Under the pieces are notes generated by a model, which had not been told where the DNA came from, did no database searches, and saw only the letters and a list, made by a program, of their open reading frames with translations. Source: JBBDIP01 sp050260675 (GTDB taxonomy: Bacteria; Bacillota; Sulfobacillia; Fermentithermobacillales; Fermentithermobacillaceae). From it: a DNA stretch of 64,000 nucleotides. The DNA is taken from assembly GCA_050260675.1 (NCBI GenBank), contig JBLNCN010000004.1, forward strand, positions 1 to 64,000, in the 5' to 3' direction. The position numbers and the translations under genes are program-made. Below, one piece after another: positions 24,096 to 33,957 of this stretch. Numbering within the stretch: position 1 is the first letter of the stretch; each line of letters starts with the position of its first letter.

Positions 24096-25793
24096 CTAGA
24101 ACAGTCCGACTACCCGGCCCTTCTCGTCGAGGTCCATATGAGCTCCGGCGGGATCCGACGGAAGTCCGGGCATGGTCCTCATCTCGCCGAGGAGCGGGTA
24201 CAGGAAGCCGGCGCCCATGGACGCCCTGACTTCGCGTACCGTAACCCTGAATCCACGCGGCCTGCCCTTGAGGTTGGGATCGGCCGAAAGCGACAAGTGC
24301 GTCTTCGCCATGCAGATAGGCAGCTTGTCGAAGCCAAGCTTGGTGTAGCGCCTGATCTGTCTCTCAGCAACCGGCGTGTAGTCCACTCCGTCGGCGCCGT
24401 AGATCTTTCTGGCGATGGTCTCGATTTTCTCCTTGATGGGCATCTCGAGCGGGTACAGGTGCTTGAACTCCGAGGGCTTCTCGCAGGCCTCGATGACAGC
24501 CTTGGCCAGGTCTATTCCACCGGCGCCGCCGTCGGCCCATACCTTGGATACAACAGCTGAAGTGGCTCCGGCCTTCATGGCCCTATCCAGCACATACTGA
24601 ACTTCCTTATCGGTATCGGTCGGGAAGTGGTTCAGGGCCACGACCACGGGTACGCCGTGCATCCTCACGTTCTCGATCTGCTTGTCGAGGTTCTCGCAAC
24701 CCTTGTCGAGGGCCTCCATGTTCTCCTTGGACAGCACCGCGGTGTCGAGGGGCTTGCCCGGGACGACGCGGAGGGCTCCGCCGTGCATCTTGAGGGCGCG
24801 GATGGTCGCCACCAGAACGGCAGCGCTGGGCTTAAGGCCGCTGTAGCGGGTCTTAATGTTGAGGAACTTCTCGGCTCCGATGTCGGCGCCGAATCCGGCC
24901 TCTGTCAGCGTGTAGTCGGCGAGCCGGGTGGCCATCATATCGGCCAGGATGGACGAGTTGCCGTGCGCGATGTTGGCGAACGGACCGGCGTGCACGAACA
25001 CGGGGGTGTTCTCAAGGGTCTGGATGATGTTCGGCTTGATGGCGTCCCTGAGCAGGACGGTCATGGCGCCGGCGCACTTCAGGTCTCCAGCTGTTACTGC
25101 CTCACCGTCGTAGGTGTAGCCGACGACGATGCGCTCGAGACGCTCGCGCAGGTCCTTCAGCCCGGTAGTAAGGGCGAGGATGGCCATAACTTCCGAAGCG
25201 ACGGCGATGTCAAATCCGGTCTCCCGGGGGATGCCGTTCTCGGAGCCGCCGAGGCCGATTACGACCTTGCGGAGGGAGCGGTCGGAAACGTCGACCACCC
25301 TAGGCCAGGTGATCGACAGGGGATCCAGATGAAGCGGGTTCCCGTGAAGCAGGCTGGAGTCCATAAATGCGCCCAGCAGGTTGTGAGCCAGAGCAACGGC
25401 GTGGGTATCGCCGGTGAAATGGAGGTTGAAGTCCTCCATGGGAACGCACTGCGCGTAGCCGCCGCCTGCCGCGCCGCCCTTAATCCCAAAGACGGGGCCG
25501 AGAGATGGCTGCCTGATGGTATTGACGACCTTCTTGCCCAGCTGGCCCATGGCTTGACCAAGACCGATGCAAGTGGTGGTCTTGCCCTCGCCAAGGGGGG
25601 TCGGGGTGATGGCTGTCACCACAACGTACTTGCCCTGTGGCCTGTCCTTTATGTAGTCCAGGAGCTCCAAACCAATCTTTGCCTTGTACTTGCCGTAGTT
25701 CTCAACCATGTCCGCAGGGATGCCAAGCCCGTCGGTAATCTGGTTGATCGGCAACATCTTCGCCGCTTGTGCGATTTCGATATCCGACTTCAC
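24096..25793 (-). CDS. fhs: Formate--tetrahydrofolate ligase
   Basis: Makes 10-formyl-tetrahydrofolate from formate, THF and ATP; a step of the Wood-Ljungdahl methyl branch and of one-carbon supply. 565 residues, near the family norm. The ATP loop TPTPLGEGKTTT (about 63-74), QPSLGPVFGIKGGAAGGGYAQ split over 94-114, HFTGD, and the C-terminal domain with PICMAKTHLSLSADP are all clear. It lies downstream of a small membrane protein gene and the hut genes. In such organisms it is compatible with acetogenesis or purine breakdown, but no other pathway gene is in view. Confidence 0.98.
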   Translation of the reverse strand: MKSDIEIAQAAKMLPINQITDGLGIPADMVENYGKYKAKIGLELLDYIKDRPQGKYVVVTAITPTPLGEGKTTTCIGLGQAMGQLGKKVVNTIRQPSLGPVFGIKGGAAGGGYAQCVPMEDFNLHFTGDTHAVALAHNLLGAFMDSSLLHGNPLHLDPLSITWPRVVDVSDRSLRKVVIGLGGSENGIPRETGFDIAVASEVMAILALTTGLKDLRERLERIVVGYTYDGEAVTAGDLKCAGAMTVLLRDAIKPNIIQTLENTPVFVHAGPFANIAHGNSSILADMMATRLADYTLTEAGFGADIGAEKFLNIKTRYSGLKPSAAVLVATIRALKMHGGALRVVPGKPLDTAVLSKENMEALDKGCENLDKQIENVRMHGVPVVVALNHFPTDTDKEVQYVLDRAMKAGATSAVVSKVWADGGAGGIDLAKAVIEACEKPSEFKHLYPLEMPIKEKIETIARKIYGADGVDYTPVAERQIRRYTKLGFDKLPICMAKTHLSLSADPNLKGRPRGFRVTVREVRASMGAGFLYPLLGEMRTMPGLPSDPAGAHMDLDEKGRVVGLF

Positions 25794-25872
25794 TAGATAC
25801 TCCCCTTTCCTTGCCGATGTCGATGGGCGGACTAGCCCGCATTAAGAAGAATATCACAATCCCGTAAACTAT

Positions 25873-26115
25873 CTACTGGGGGGTCTTGCACGATTGAAAG
25901 ATCCAGGCGGCAATCACTCCGAGCACGATGAACACAAGGTCCGCCTTGCCCAGGCGAAACTTCTTGGGCGCTTCCTTCTTAACGACTTCGTCAGCCGCGG
26001 CATCCCCCATCTGGGAAAGCCTCCACTCCTCATACTCCCGGTAGTGGGGACGAAGGTTCTTCTCAAGGTCGGCCTCGCGAGGACGCCCGAATGCACCCCG
26101 TTCTCTCTGGCTCAT
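25873..26115 (-). CDS. Small tail-anchored membrane protein, unknown
   Basis: 80 residues from ATG 26115 with AGGGTGG upstream. The first ~55 residues are highly charged (RPREADLEKNLRPHYREYEEW) and a single hydrophobic helix lies near the C-terminus (ADLVFIVLGVIAAWIFQSC, about 58-76). This predicts a cytoplasmic domain anchored at its tail. Not recognised. It lies between hutI and fhs on the same strand. Confidence 0.65.
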   Translation of the reverse strand: MSQRERGAFGRPREADLEKNLRPHYREYEEWRLSQMGDAAADEVVKKEAPKKFRLGKADLVFIVLGVIAAWIFQSCKTPQ

Positions 26116-26200
26116 GTCTGCACCACCCTACCTATTCTTCCTCCACACGGACCGGGCAAGCCCTGCCGCAACGCTCCGGCCGCGTCGCCAAGAGCGCGGT

Positions 26201-27532
26201 TCACTGGCTTCGCCGCTGTCCCGCCGTATCCCTGTCCACATAGACGACCCTGCCGTTTTTGACCACAGTGCTGACCAGGTTGACTCCAAACCTGTACGGG
26301 ATCTCTCCATAGTGGGACGCGCGGAAGATGACCGCGTCTGCGGGATACCCGGGTGACAAAGACCCTGCCTTCCCACCAAGCCCCAAGGCCCAGGCAGCAT
26401 TCCACGTTGAGGCAACAAAAGCCTCCTCCAGAGACATTCCCAGGGTCGAACACGCCAAAGTCATGGTGAGCGGCATGGACATGGCGGTTGATGTGCCTGG
26501 ATTGAAGTCTGTCCCAATGGCGACGGCCACACCTGCATCCAGCATCCGGCGCGCCGGGGCTCCCGGATGCTTGCCCAGAAACGTGGAGGTCGCGGGCAAG
26601 AGCACCGCGATAGTATTGCTGCCTGCCAGCGCTTCGATCCCCCGGTCACTGACCTTGATGAGGTGGTCGCACGAGACAGCGCCCAGCTCACAGGCCAGTT
26701 CAGTGGCGCCCGTCCACTCCAGTTCGTCGGCGTGGACCTTGAGTCCAAACCCCAGGTCGCGAGCCGCTTCCAAAATGGCACGGGTTTCCTCAAGCGTAAA
26801 CGCCCCTGCGTCGCAGAAGACGTCCACGAACCTTGCCAGGTCGAGCCCCTTGACAGCCGGCAGCATGCTGATAACCTCTCGCACATAGCCGGCCTGATCG
26901 CCGCGGAATTCAGGCGGAACGGCGTGAGCGCCCAGGAAAGTGTTCACCACGCTCACAGCGTGGGACTCGGAACACCTGCGGGCAACGTGGAGCTGTTTGA
27001 CCTCGTTCTCGGCGTCCAGGCCATAGCCGCTCTTGGCTTCGCAGGTGGTCGTCCCGAACGAGAGCATGGTATCAAGGAATCCGAAGGTCCGCCGTCCCAG
27101 TTCCTCATATGACGCCGACCTGGTCGCCGCTACAGTGCTGTTTATGCCTCCGCCCTTGGCTGCGATCTCCAGGTAGGAGGCGCCCTGGCACCTCATCGAG
27201 TATTCCTCATGGCGCCAGCCACCAAACACGAGGTGAGTGTGGGGATCGACGAAGCCGGGGCATACGACCCCTCGTCCGGCGTCGACCACGACGGCGTCGT
27301 CCTTCATCGGGATGCTGCGCAAGAGGTCCTCTTCGGGGCCGATGCCCACAACGACGCCGTTCCTGGCCGCGAGGCAAACATCTTCCAGGATCCCCAATTC
27401 CTTTGCGGCTGCTCCCCGCCTCGGCCGGTTCTCGCCGTCAAGGGTCAGGAGCTGACCGATGTTGCGGATCAGGAAGTCAGACTCCGGGAGGCCGGGCGGA
27501 CGGCGCCCTGGCATTCCAAAGAGTCTCTCCAT
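26201..27532 (-). CDS. hutI: Imidazolonepropionase
   Basis: Third step of histidine degradation: opens imidazolone propionate to formiminoglutamate. 443 residues. Amidohydrolase-superfamily motifs: GFVDPHTHLVFGG (metal HxH), SGYGLD, VVNTFLGAHAVPPEF, KVHADELEW, ATSTFLG, and GTDFNPGTS with the metal Asp. The ATG at 27532 has GAGGGGGT upstream; the N-terminus is slightly longer than usual. It follows hutH by 51 nt on the same strand. No urocanase (hutU) or formiminoglutamate enzyme lies in the window. Confidence 0.96.
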   Translation of the reverse strand: MERLFGMPGRRPPGLPESDFLIRNIGQLLTLDGENRPRRGAAAKELGILEDVCLAARNGVVVGIGPEEDLLRSIPMKDDAVVVDAGRGVVCPGFVDPHTHLVFGGWRHEEYSMRCQGASYLEIAAKGGGINSTVAATRSASYEELGRRTFGFLDTMLSFGTTTCEAKSGYGLDAENEVKQLHVARRCSESHAVSVVNTFLGAHAVPPEFRGDQAGYVREVISMLPAVKGLDLARFVDVFCDAGAFTLEETRAILEAARDLGFGLKVHADELEWTGATELACELGAVSCDHLIKVSDRGIEALAGSNTIAVLLPATSTFLGKHPGAPARRMLDAGVAVAIGTDFNPGTSTAMSMPLTMTLACSTLGMSLEEAFVASTWNAAWALGLGGKAGSLSPGYPADAVIFRASHYGEIPYRFGVNLVSTVVKNGRVVYVDRDTAGQRRSQ

Positions 27533-27583
27533 GCTCTGGACCCCCTCGCTTCAAATACTAGTCCTGTACTGGTCCTGCAGCAG

Positions 27584-29101
27584 TTAGCGAACCTCTGCGC
27601 CGGCCGCCTCCACCGCTCCGAGTAGCGCCCCGGATAGAATCAGGTCTCTGGCTCCGGTGATGTCCCCCGCCATCTCCCGGTCATTCTCGACAGGAGGGAT
27701 CTTGAACCGCAGAAGGCTATATGCGGCGGCGCCGGCGGGGCTCAGCAACTCACGGTCCCAGAACTCCAGGGCCTGGCAGGCAGTCAGGTACTCGATGGCC
27801 AGTACGCTGGCTACATTTCCGGCGATGTCGCGGGCCTTTCTGGCGGCGGTAGTGCACATGCTCACGTGGTCCTCTTGCCCCGCGGACGTTGAAATCGTAT
27901 CCACGCTGGACGGATGGGCGAGGACTTTGCACTCGGAGCACAGGGAAGCGGCGGTGTACTGGATGATCATGAGCCCCGAGTTCAGCCCGCCGTGCTTGGT
28001 TAGAAATGCCGGCAAGCCCGACGAGGCAGGGTCCATGAGCCTGAAGGTCCTGCGCTCCGAAATGTTGGCCAGGCTGCAGAGAGAGAGCCCGAGATAGTCA
28101 CCGGCAACGCCCAGGGGCTGTCCGTGGAAATTGCCCCCCGACACGACCCGGCCGTCCGGCAACACCAGCGGGTTGTCGGTGGCGGAGCCGCTCTCCAATT
28201 CGACCACCGACCGGACGTGGTCCAGACACTGCCTGACTGCTCCGTGCACCTGGGGGATGCACCTTAGGGTATACGGGTCCTGGACCCGCACTTCTCCCGG
28301 CACAGTGGCCAGGCGTGAGCCGGAAAGCAGGGACCGCATGTTGGCGGATACGTCCCTCGCCCCGCAGTGCGGCCGTGCTTCCACGATGTGGGGGTCGAAA
28401 GCTGTGGTGACTACAGACAGGGCTTGTCCCGATAGAGATGCAATCACGTCAGCGGAGCGGGCAAGCATGTAACCTGTGTTGATCGCAAGCCCCAGGACCG
28501 CCGCGGTGATCTGAACGCCGTTGGTGAGAGCCAGTCCTTCTTTAGCATCCAGTTCAACGGGTGAGAGGCCCGCGCGCCGCAGGGCTTCGCCTCCGGGAAG
28601 GATTTCGCCGGCGAAACGGGCCAAGCCGCGACCGATGAGGACCAACGCGATATGGGACAAAGGGGCCAGATCCCCGCTTGCCCCGACCGAACCCTTTTGC
28701 GGGACCACGGGCGCGATCCCTTTGTTCAGCATCGCCACCAGCGTCTCCACTACGGCAGGCCTGACTCCCGACATCCCTTTGGCCAGAGCGTTGGCCCTAA
28801 GAAACATCGCAGCCCTTACCTCTTCGGGAGAGAAAGGCTCCCCGACCCCGACAGCGTGGCTCATAACCAGGTTTTGCTGTAGGGTCTTTATGTCGGCCCT
28901 GGAGATCGGCACGTCGGCGAACTTCCCGAAACCAGTCGTTACTCCGTAGACTCTATCTTCGCGAGCCACCATATCCTCGACGATGCGGCGGGAGGCCGCT
29001 ATCCGCATAGAGACCTCACCCGGTATGACGACTTCTGCCCCTTTTGCTACGTGGACGATCTCTTCAATGGACTTCGGACTCCCGTCAAGAACCACCGGCA
29101 T
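27584..29101 (-). CDS. hutH: Histidine ammonia-lyase
   Basis: Deaminates histidine to urocanate. 505 residues. The MIO cofactor triad Ala141-Ser142-Gly143 is in GSVGASGDLAPLSH; YGVTTGFGKFA holds the catalytic Tyr (Tyr52); the late QEDHVSMCTTAARK block is also present. The start has AAAGGAG upstream. It is directly followed by hutI and preceded by the yfmH gene 27 nt upstream, so it may belong to a longer transcript. Confidence 0.97.
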   Translation of the reverse strand: MPVVLDGSPKSIEEIVHVAKGAEVVIPGEVSMRIAASRRIVEDMVAREDRVYGVTTGFGKFADVPISRADIKTLQQNLVMSHAVGVGEPFSPEEVRAAMFLRANALAKGMSGVRPAVVETLVAMLNKGIAPVVPQKGSVGASGDLAPLSHIALVLIGRGLARFAGEILPGGEALRRAGLSPVELDAKEGLALTNGVQITAAVLGLAINTGYMLARSADVIASLSGQALSVVTTAFDPHIVEARPHCGARDVSANMRSLLSGSRLATVPGEVRVQDPYTLRCIPQVHGAVRQCLDHVRSVVELESGSATDNPLVLPDGRVVSGGNFHGQPLGVAGDYLGLSLCSLANISERRTFRLMDPASSGLPAFLTKHGGLNSGLMIIQYTAASLCSECKVLAHPSSVDTISTSAGQEDHVSMCTTAARKARDIAGNVASVLAIEYLTACQALEFWDRELLSPAGAAAYSLLRFKIPPVENDREMAGDITGARDLILSGALLGAVEAAGAEVR

Positions 29102-29128
29102 CTCCAGATCTCCTTTTCTTATTGAGGT

Positions 29129-30445
29129 CTACCGCTCGGAATTCGCCTTTGGGCCCGCCTTGTCCCTCACGATGGTCCTGACGGACCTCTCGGGAAGGAG
29201 CGCGTCAAACTTGCGATTCACGTCCTCCAGGGTGAGCGCCCTGAGCGCCCGGCCATAGGAGAACACGTCGGTCCCGATGTCTTGCAGGTGAACGTGCATT
29301 TCGCCCACAGTGTCAAACGAGTCGAAGAGCGTATAGAACCGGCCTTCGGACGCTCGCTTGGCGCGCTCGAAGTCTTCCTCGATGACTCCTGTTTTCCGTA
29401 CCCTCTCCACTTCCTCCTGCACCCTGGCGGCAAGTTCCTCCGGGCGCGTGGTCTGCGCCGCCACTGATGCGTAGGCGTAATCGGGCCAAGACTCGTAGGA
29501 TGAACTGATCTCGTCAACCAGTCCCTCTTCGTAGACCTTGCTGAAGAACTCGGAACTTCTGCCGAAGAGGATGTCCATGAGAATCGACGCCCCCAATTCT
29601 CCCCGGACCAGGGCGGCGGTGTCTTTGGCCGGTTCGTCCTTCCACGCGATCTGGACCATTGGGACAGGCACCGGCAGCGATACCTCGGCATCCTTCCCAA
29701 CTTCGGCGGTCTCAGCAGGGCGCTTTCTGTCCACGACCTTCCCGGGCCCCTTGCGCGCATAGCGCCGGATGTACTCGCCCGCTGCCTGGAAAACCTCCTT
29801 GGGGTCCAGATCCCCGGCCAGGTACAGGGCCATATTGGCTGGACGGTAGAAAGTCTCGTGGCAGAGGTACAGAAGGTCTTTGTTGATTGTGGCAATGGAC
29901 TCTTCGGTCCCCGCTATGTCGATCCTGACCGGGTGGCGGAGATAGAGCGACTGCATGGTCTCCCTGACGAGCCGCGAGCCCGGATCGTCGTTGTACATGC
30001 GGATCTCCTGACCGATGATCCCCTGTTCCCTTGCTACCGACTCACTGGTGAAATGAGGGGTCAAGGCCACATCGAAGAGGATCTCAAGCGACTCCTTCCA
30101 GGTATCCAACGTCCAGAACAAGTAAGACGTGTAGTTGTTGCTGGTATACGCGTTGCCTGACGCCCCGAGCTTGGAAAACTCGGAGAAAGCCTCGCCCCAC
30201 TCCTTCTCGAACATCTTGTGCTCCAAGAAGTGGGCGATGCCCGGCGGGACTTCCACCTGGCGGCCGTCCGGAGAGACGAAAGCGTTGTCGTTGGAGCCGT
30301 AGTGGACGAACATCTCGGCGTACTTGCGGCGAAAACCCGGCTTTGCCAGAACGTACACTCGGAGCCCGTCCACCGTGGTCGAGACTATCCGTTCCTTTAC
30401 GAAGTCGTCGGAGAGAACAGCGACATCAGCCACTTGCGCCATCAT
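29129..30445 (-). CDS. yfmH: M16 peptidase, YfmH type
   Basis: 438 residues. The inverted zinc motif HxxEH is present as IAHFLEHKMFE (His72, Glu75, His76), with the distal Glu region in EQGIIGQEIRMYNDDPG. This is the catalytic half of the YfmF/YfmH pair, linked in Bacillus to the EF-P 5-aminopentanol modification. Its first 20 bases overlap the end of the yfmF-like gene, so translation is coupled. No efp gene is in the window. Confidence 0.9.
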   Translation of the reverse strand: MMAQVADVAVLSDDFVKERIVSTTVDGLRVYVLAKPGFRRKYAEMFVHYGSNDNAFVSPDGRQVEVPPGIAHFLEHKMFEKEWGEAFSEFSKLGASGNAYTSNNYTSYLFWTLDTWKESLEILFDVALTPHFTSESVAREQGIIGQEIRMYNDDPGSRLVRETMQSLYLRHPVRIDIAGTEESIATINKDLLYLCHETFYRPANMALYLAGDLDPKEVFQAAGEYIRRYARKGPGKVVDRKRPAETAEVGKDAEVSLPVPVPMVQIAWKDEPAKDTAALVRGELGASILMDILFGRSSEFFSKVYEEGLVDEISSSYESWPDYAYASVAAQTTRPEELAARVQEEVERVRKTGVIEEDFERAKRASEGRFYTLFDSFDTVGEMHVHLQDIGTDVFSYGRALRALTLEDVNRKFDALLPERSVRTIVRDKAGPKANSER

Positions 30446-31718
30446 CCTTTGCCCTTAGCGCGTAAACGGCCGCAAGTTTGACGTCCTGAGCGACCGCCAC
30501 CACGTCGTCCTTGGTTACTCGCTCGATGCGCGAGACCAGCTCTTCCTCAGTAGCCGGCCCGCCCATGATCTCAGAAGTCAGGAAACGGCGCACCAGCGCG
30601 GACTGGGAGTCGCTCTCCGACCGGTAACGGCGGATGAGGCCCGCCTTGGTGAAGGCCATCTCCCTGTCCTCTATGTCGCCCCTCTTCATGGCCTCTACCT
30701 GTTCCTCAATGAGGCCCACAACCTTCTCGCGGTTTACATCCAAGATGCCGGCAGTCGCCGTTACGAGCCCCCGCCACGAGTTCAGGGAGCTGTCTGCAAA
30801 GTAGGCCATGGAGTGCTTCTCGCGGACGTTCACGAACAACTTTGAGTGAGGGAACCCGCCCAGGATACCGTCGTACAGGATCATGGCCGGCATCCGGGGG
30901 TCTCTTTCAGTGACGCCGGTGCGGAATGCCGCGCAGAGTATGGTCTGATCCCCGGGGAGCGAGTCCTCGGCCATGACCGGCTTATCAGGCAGGGGAGGCG
31001 TCCGGACGTCCACAGGCTTTCCCGCCGTGTCCGAGCGCTTCCCCGGAAACTCGAGACTGGCTCGCTGCAGTATCCCGGCCAGTTCCTCCGCGCCGTCACC
31101 GATGGCGTATATGCTGATGGGGCAGATGGAGAGCTCATCTCGCCAAATCTCCCAGGTAGCCCTGGGGCTCACGGACGGCAGGTCTTCGAGCACGCCCCAC
31201 GCGGGAAGCCCGCTGTCGTCTCCTTTGGACAGCTCCTCGATCATCCGGACCGTCGCGTAGCGTGGCCGGTGGTTGATGATGGAGAGGATGTCCCTCCGGT
31301 GCTCTTCCCGCTCAGTATCGAAGCGATCGGCAGGGTATGCTTCGCCATCGAGATAGGGGTTGGTCACAACATCCCAGATGAAGGCCATGGCCTTCCCCAG
31401 GCTCTGTCCCTCCAGGGACGGGACGTCCATGCCGAATCGCAACACTTGGGCCGGACCGATCTTGGTGGCGTCGGCCGACATGGTTGAGCCGTACATCCCC
31501 TCAAGGTGCCTTGCCAGGTCCCGAAGGGTGGGCAGGCGGCCCGTTCCGCGCTTAGCCAAGCGTGGTACCAGCGCAAGCGCCGTAACTGTCTCGCGCCGCA
31601 GCGGCGATAGGCAGAACACGTCGATCGAAAGCGTCTTCCACTTGTTCACAGGCAGGTACCGGTACTTGATCCCGGGGCCTACCTCTACGGTCAAAAACCT
31701 CTCTCCTGACTCGACCAA
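30426..31718 (-). CDS. yfmF: M16-like protein, YfmF type (inactive partner)
   Basis: 430 residues. It has the M16 fold outline (RHLEGMYGSTMSADATKIG, GVLEDLPSVSP, LYDGILGGFPHSKLFVNVREK) but lacks HxxEH, so it is probably the non-catalytic subunit that pairs with the next gene product. TTG at 31718 starts 4 nt after the M24 peptidase stop; a second TTG at 31694 sits behind AGGAGAGAGG and may be the true start. The three peptidase genes form a tight operon. Confidence 0.87.
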   Translation of the reverse strand: MVESGERFLTVEVGPGIKYRYLPVNKWKTLSIDVFCLSPLRRETVTALALVPRLAKRGTGRLPTLRDLARHLEGMYGSTMSADATKIGPAQVLRFGMDVPSLEGQSLGKAMAFIWDVVTNPYLDGEAYPADRFDTEREEHRRDILSIINHRPRYATVRMIEELSKGDDSGLPAWGVLEDLPSVSPRATWEIWRDELSICPISIYAIGDGAEELAGILQRASLEFPGKRSDTAGKPVDVRTPPLPDKPVMAEDSLPGDQTILCAAFRTGVTERDPRMPAMILYDGILGGFPHSKLFVNVREKHSMAYFADSSLNSWRGLVTATAGILDVNREKVVGLIEEQVEAMKRGDIEDREMAFTKAGLIRRYRSESDSQSALVRRFLTSEIMGGPATEEELVSRIERVTKDDVVAVAQDVKLAAVYALRAKDDGASG

Positions 31719-31722
31719 ACGG

Positions 31723-32856
31723 TCACACCACCAGTTTTGTGTCGTCGCTAAGAAGGTTCCTGGGATAGGAGGTCAGGCTCCTCGCACCCCGCTCGGTGAT
31801 GACGACGTCGTCCTCTATCCGCACCCCGCCCTTGCCGGGGATGTAGACGCCGGGCTCGATGGTGACCACTGACCCGACCGGAAGCGGCGTCGTATTGGAG
31901 GCCACCACATAGGGGTCCTCGTGGACCTCCAGACCGAGCCCGTGTCCGGTCCTGTGGATGAAGTAGTCGCCATAGCCGTAGGACGCGATGACGTCCCGGG
32001 CCAGGGCATCAGCTTCCGCCCCGCTCATCCCCGGACGCAGCTTGGTCCGGGCGGTCTCCTGAGCCTCCAGGACCACGTTGTACACTCGCATCATCTCATC
32101 TGTCAGGTCACCAACCGCGTACGTCCGAGTGATGTCGCCCCAGTAACCGTCCACCGAAACCGTCAGATCGAGCCAAGCAAGGTCTCCCTCGGCGATGCGC
32201 TTTGTGGACGTGCCCGCGTGCGGCAACGCTGTGTCGGGCCCGGTGGCAAGGGACATCCCCACCGCTTGCGCGCCACTTCGTTTCAGCTGCCGCTCGACTT
32301 CTCCTGCCACCTCAGCGCCGGTTGTTCCCGGGACCAGCAGCCTCCGGGCGATGTCCACGCCCAGGTCGGCCAACGCGCACGCCTTCTCCATGCTCGCGAT
32401 CTCGGCCTCATCCTTTATCATGCGCATCTTCTTGAGGATTTCGCCTGCATCTACCCACGCGAATTGTCCTAAGGTGTTCCGTATCAGAGAGAACTCCAAA
32501 AGGCGCATGTTTCGGTGCTCGAACGCCCACTTGCCTACCATGGACGCTCCACCGAAGACCCTGGCATAGGCCGCGGCCGGGCCTTCCTCGTCTGAGAACG
32601 GCTCGACCCGGAAATTCAGCCTTACGCCCGCATCAAGAAGCGACGCGGATACAAGATCGCCTTTCCGCGCCTCGAGCTGGGGCATAAGGAAAGTCACTTC
32701 GCCGCTCTCGGTTATCACGCAAAGCGTCGGTCGCTCGGACAGGCCCATTCTAAGCCCGGTCATGTAGAAGAAATTGGGGCCGGGGACGAGGGCCATCCCG
32801 GTGAGCCCCTCCGCTTGGATCTCGTCCAAAAGGGTTCGCCAACGTTCTTTCTTCAC
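31723..32856 (-). CDS. M24 metallopeptidase, Xaa-Pro aminopeptidase type
   Basis: 377 residues from GTG 32856, which has GGGAGG seven bases upstream; an ATG two codons earlier (32862) touches that site. A creatinase-like N-terminal domain is followed by a pita-bread fold with all five metal ligands: DLTVSVDGYWGDITR (two Asp), HRTGHGLGLEVHE (His), TIEPGVYIPG (Glu) and GVRIEDDVVI (Glu). Removes N-terminal residues before proline, or acts on related dipeptides. It leads the yfmF-yfmH genes. Confidence 0.92.
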   Translation of the reverse strand: MKKERWRTLLDEIQAEGLTGMALVPGPNFFYMTGLRMGLSERPTLCVITESGEVTFLMPQLEARKGDLVSASLLDAGVRLNFRVEPFSDEEGPAAAYARVFGGASMVGKWAFEHRNMRLLEFSLIRNTLGQFAWVDAGEILKKMRMIKDEAEIASMEKACALADLGVDIARRLLVPGTTGAEVAGEVERQLKRSGAQAVGMSLATGPDTALPHAGTSTKRIAEGDLAWLDLTVSVDGYWGDITRTYAVGDLTDEMMRVYNVVLEAQETARTKLRPGMSGAEADALARDVIASYGYGDYFIHRTGHGLGLEVHEDPYVVASNTTPLPVGSVVTIEPGVYIPGKGGVRIEDDVVITERGARSLTSYPRNLLSDDTKLVV

Positions 32857-32939
32857 TGCCATACCTCCCGAGAATTGACTGGGATCACTAAATTGGGGCC
32901 GCCGGCGGAGATTGGTGCTCCGCGCCGTCATGCCGAGCG

Positions 32940-33707
32940 TCAGCTCCGCTTTGCAACAAAGTAGGCCCGAGAAGTCGACTTGTTAGCCGGCCTGAAAGAA
33001 CACGAATCGTAGACTGCCAAGACCTCGAACTCCGATTCCTGCAGCCATGCTTTTACGTCCTCGATCGGGAACGCCCGCTCGCGGTGCACTTCATCAAACC
33101 TGGTCCATCCGTCTTGGCCTTTGCCAGGGGTCTTCAGGAAGCCGGTGAGCTTCACCCGCCAAAACTTGCGGGACGGGTCGTAGAGATCGCTCCAGATGAG
33201 GAAGTGGTCCGAGCCTTCGAACAGGTGGACCTCCTTCCTGATCATGGCCAGCCGCTGGGGAGTGTTGACATCGAAAACAAACATGCCGCCTAGCTTCAGC
33301 GCGCGGTGGACGCACCGGAATGCCGCCTTGACGTCCTCCGGCTCGATCAGGTAGTTGAGGCTATCGAACACGCAGATCGCCGCATCGACAGGCTCCTTAA
33401 GGTTGAAGGACCGCATATCGGCTTCCGCGAAATCCGCGTAGAGGCCCTCGTCGGAGAACTTCTTCCGGGCTATCTCCAGCATGGTAGCGGAACCGTCCAC
33501 CCCGGTCACCTGGAGCCCCTTTTGGGCCAGGAGCAACGACATGTTGCCTGTGCCGCATGCCAGGTCGAGAACGCTCGTTGGGGAAAAGGAAAACCTGGAC
33601 CAGACGCTGGCGATGTAGTCCATCCACATGCCGTAGGGGACGTCGGCCATGACCTGATCGTAGACCTCAGCGAATGACACGTAGGGCTTCTCTGAACGAC
33701 GGGCCAC
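32940..33707 (-). CDS. Class I SAM-dependent methyltransferase
   Basis: 255 residues from GTG 33707 behind AGGTGAG; the longer in-frame reading is not protein-like. SAM motif I is VLDLACGTGNMSLLLAQKG (near 47-65), followed by VTGVDGSATMLEIARKK, ADMRSF and CVFDSLNYL; LKLGGMFVFDVNT is the post-III strand. The substrate is unknown (small molecule likely). It lies 83 nt upstream of the M24 peptidase gene on the same strand. Confidence 0.88.
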   Translation of the reverse strand: MARRSEKPYVSFAEVYDQVMADVPYGMWMDYIASVWSRFSFSPTSVLDLACGTGNMSLLLAQKGLQVTGVDGSATMLEIARKKFSDEGLYADFAEADMRSFNLKEPVDAAICVFDSLNYLIEPEDVKAAFRCVHRALKLGGMFVFDVNTPQRLAMIRKEVHLFEGSDHFLIWSDLYDPSRKFWRVKLTGFLKTPGKGQDGWTRFDEVHRERAFPIEDVKAWLQESEFEVLAVYDSCSFRPANKSTSRAYFVAKRS

Positions 33708-33957
33708 AGTCTCACCTGCCAAAAGGTAGTATTCTCCAGAAGGAAAGGGCAGTCCTCTCCCAATGGGAACAGGTGAGTTGTGCCAAGTTTCGACAGAGAT
33801 GATCTCTCCGCCCGTGCGATTACCTTGCGTGTGATTACACGGCCGGTGCTGGGATGATACGGTACACCTGCATTCAACTCTCATTAAAATCCTGGTAAAG
33901 GCAATTTTGCCGCTGCAGGAACTATAGCTCATCAGGCAGAATAGAGCGTCGGGCGAG
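33708..33957. other. Divergent intergenic region
   Basis: 250 bases between the methyltransferase and the response regulator. It must hold both promoters; no confident -35/-10 pair or dyad was found. Confidence 0.4.

Noticed and set aside
24627..25796. Long open frame opposite fhs
   Set aside because: Antisense shadow of a highly conserved GC-rich gene, with no ribosome site or protein-like motif.
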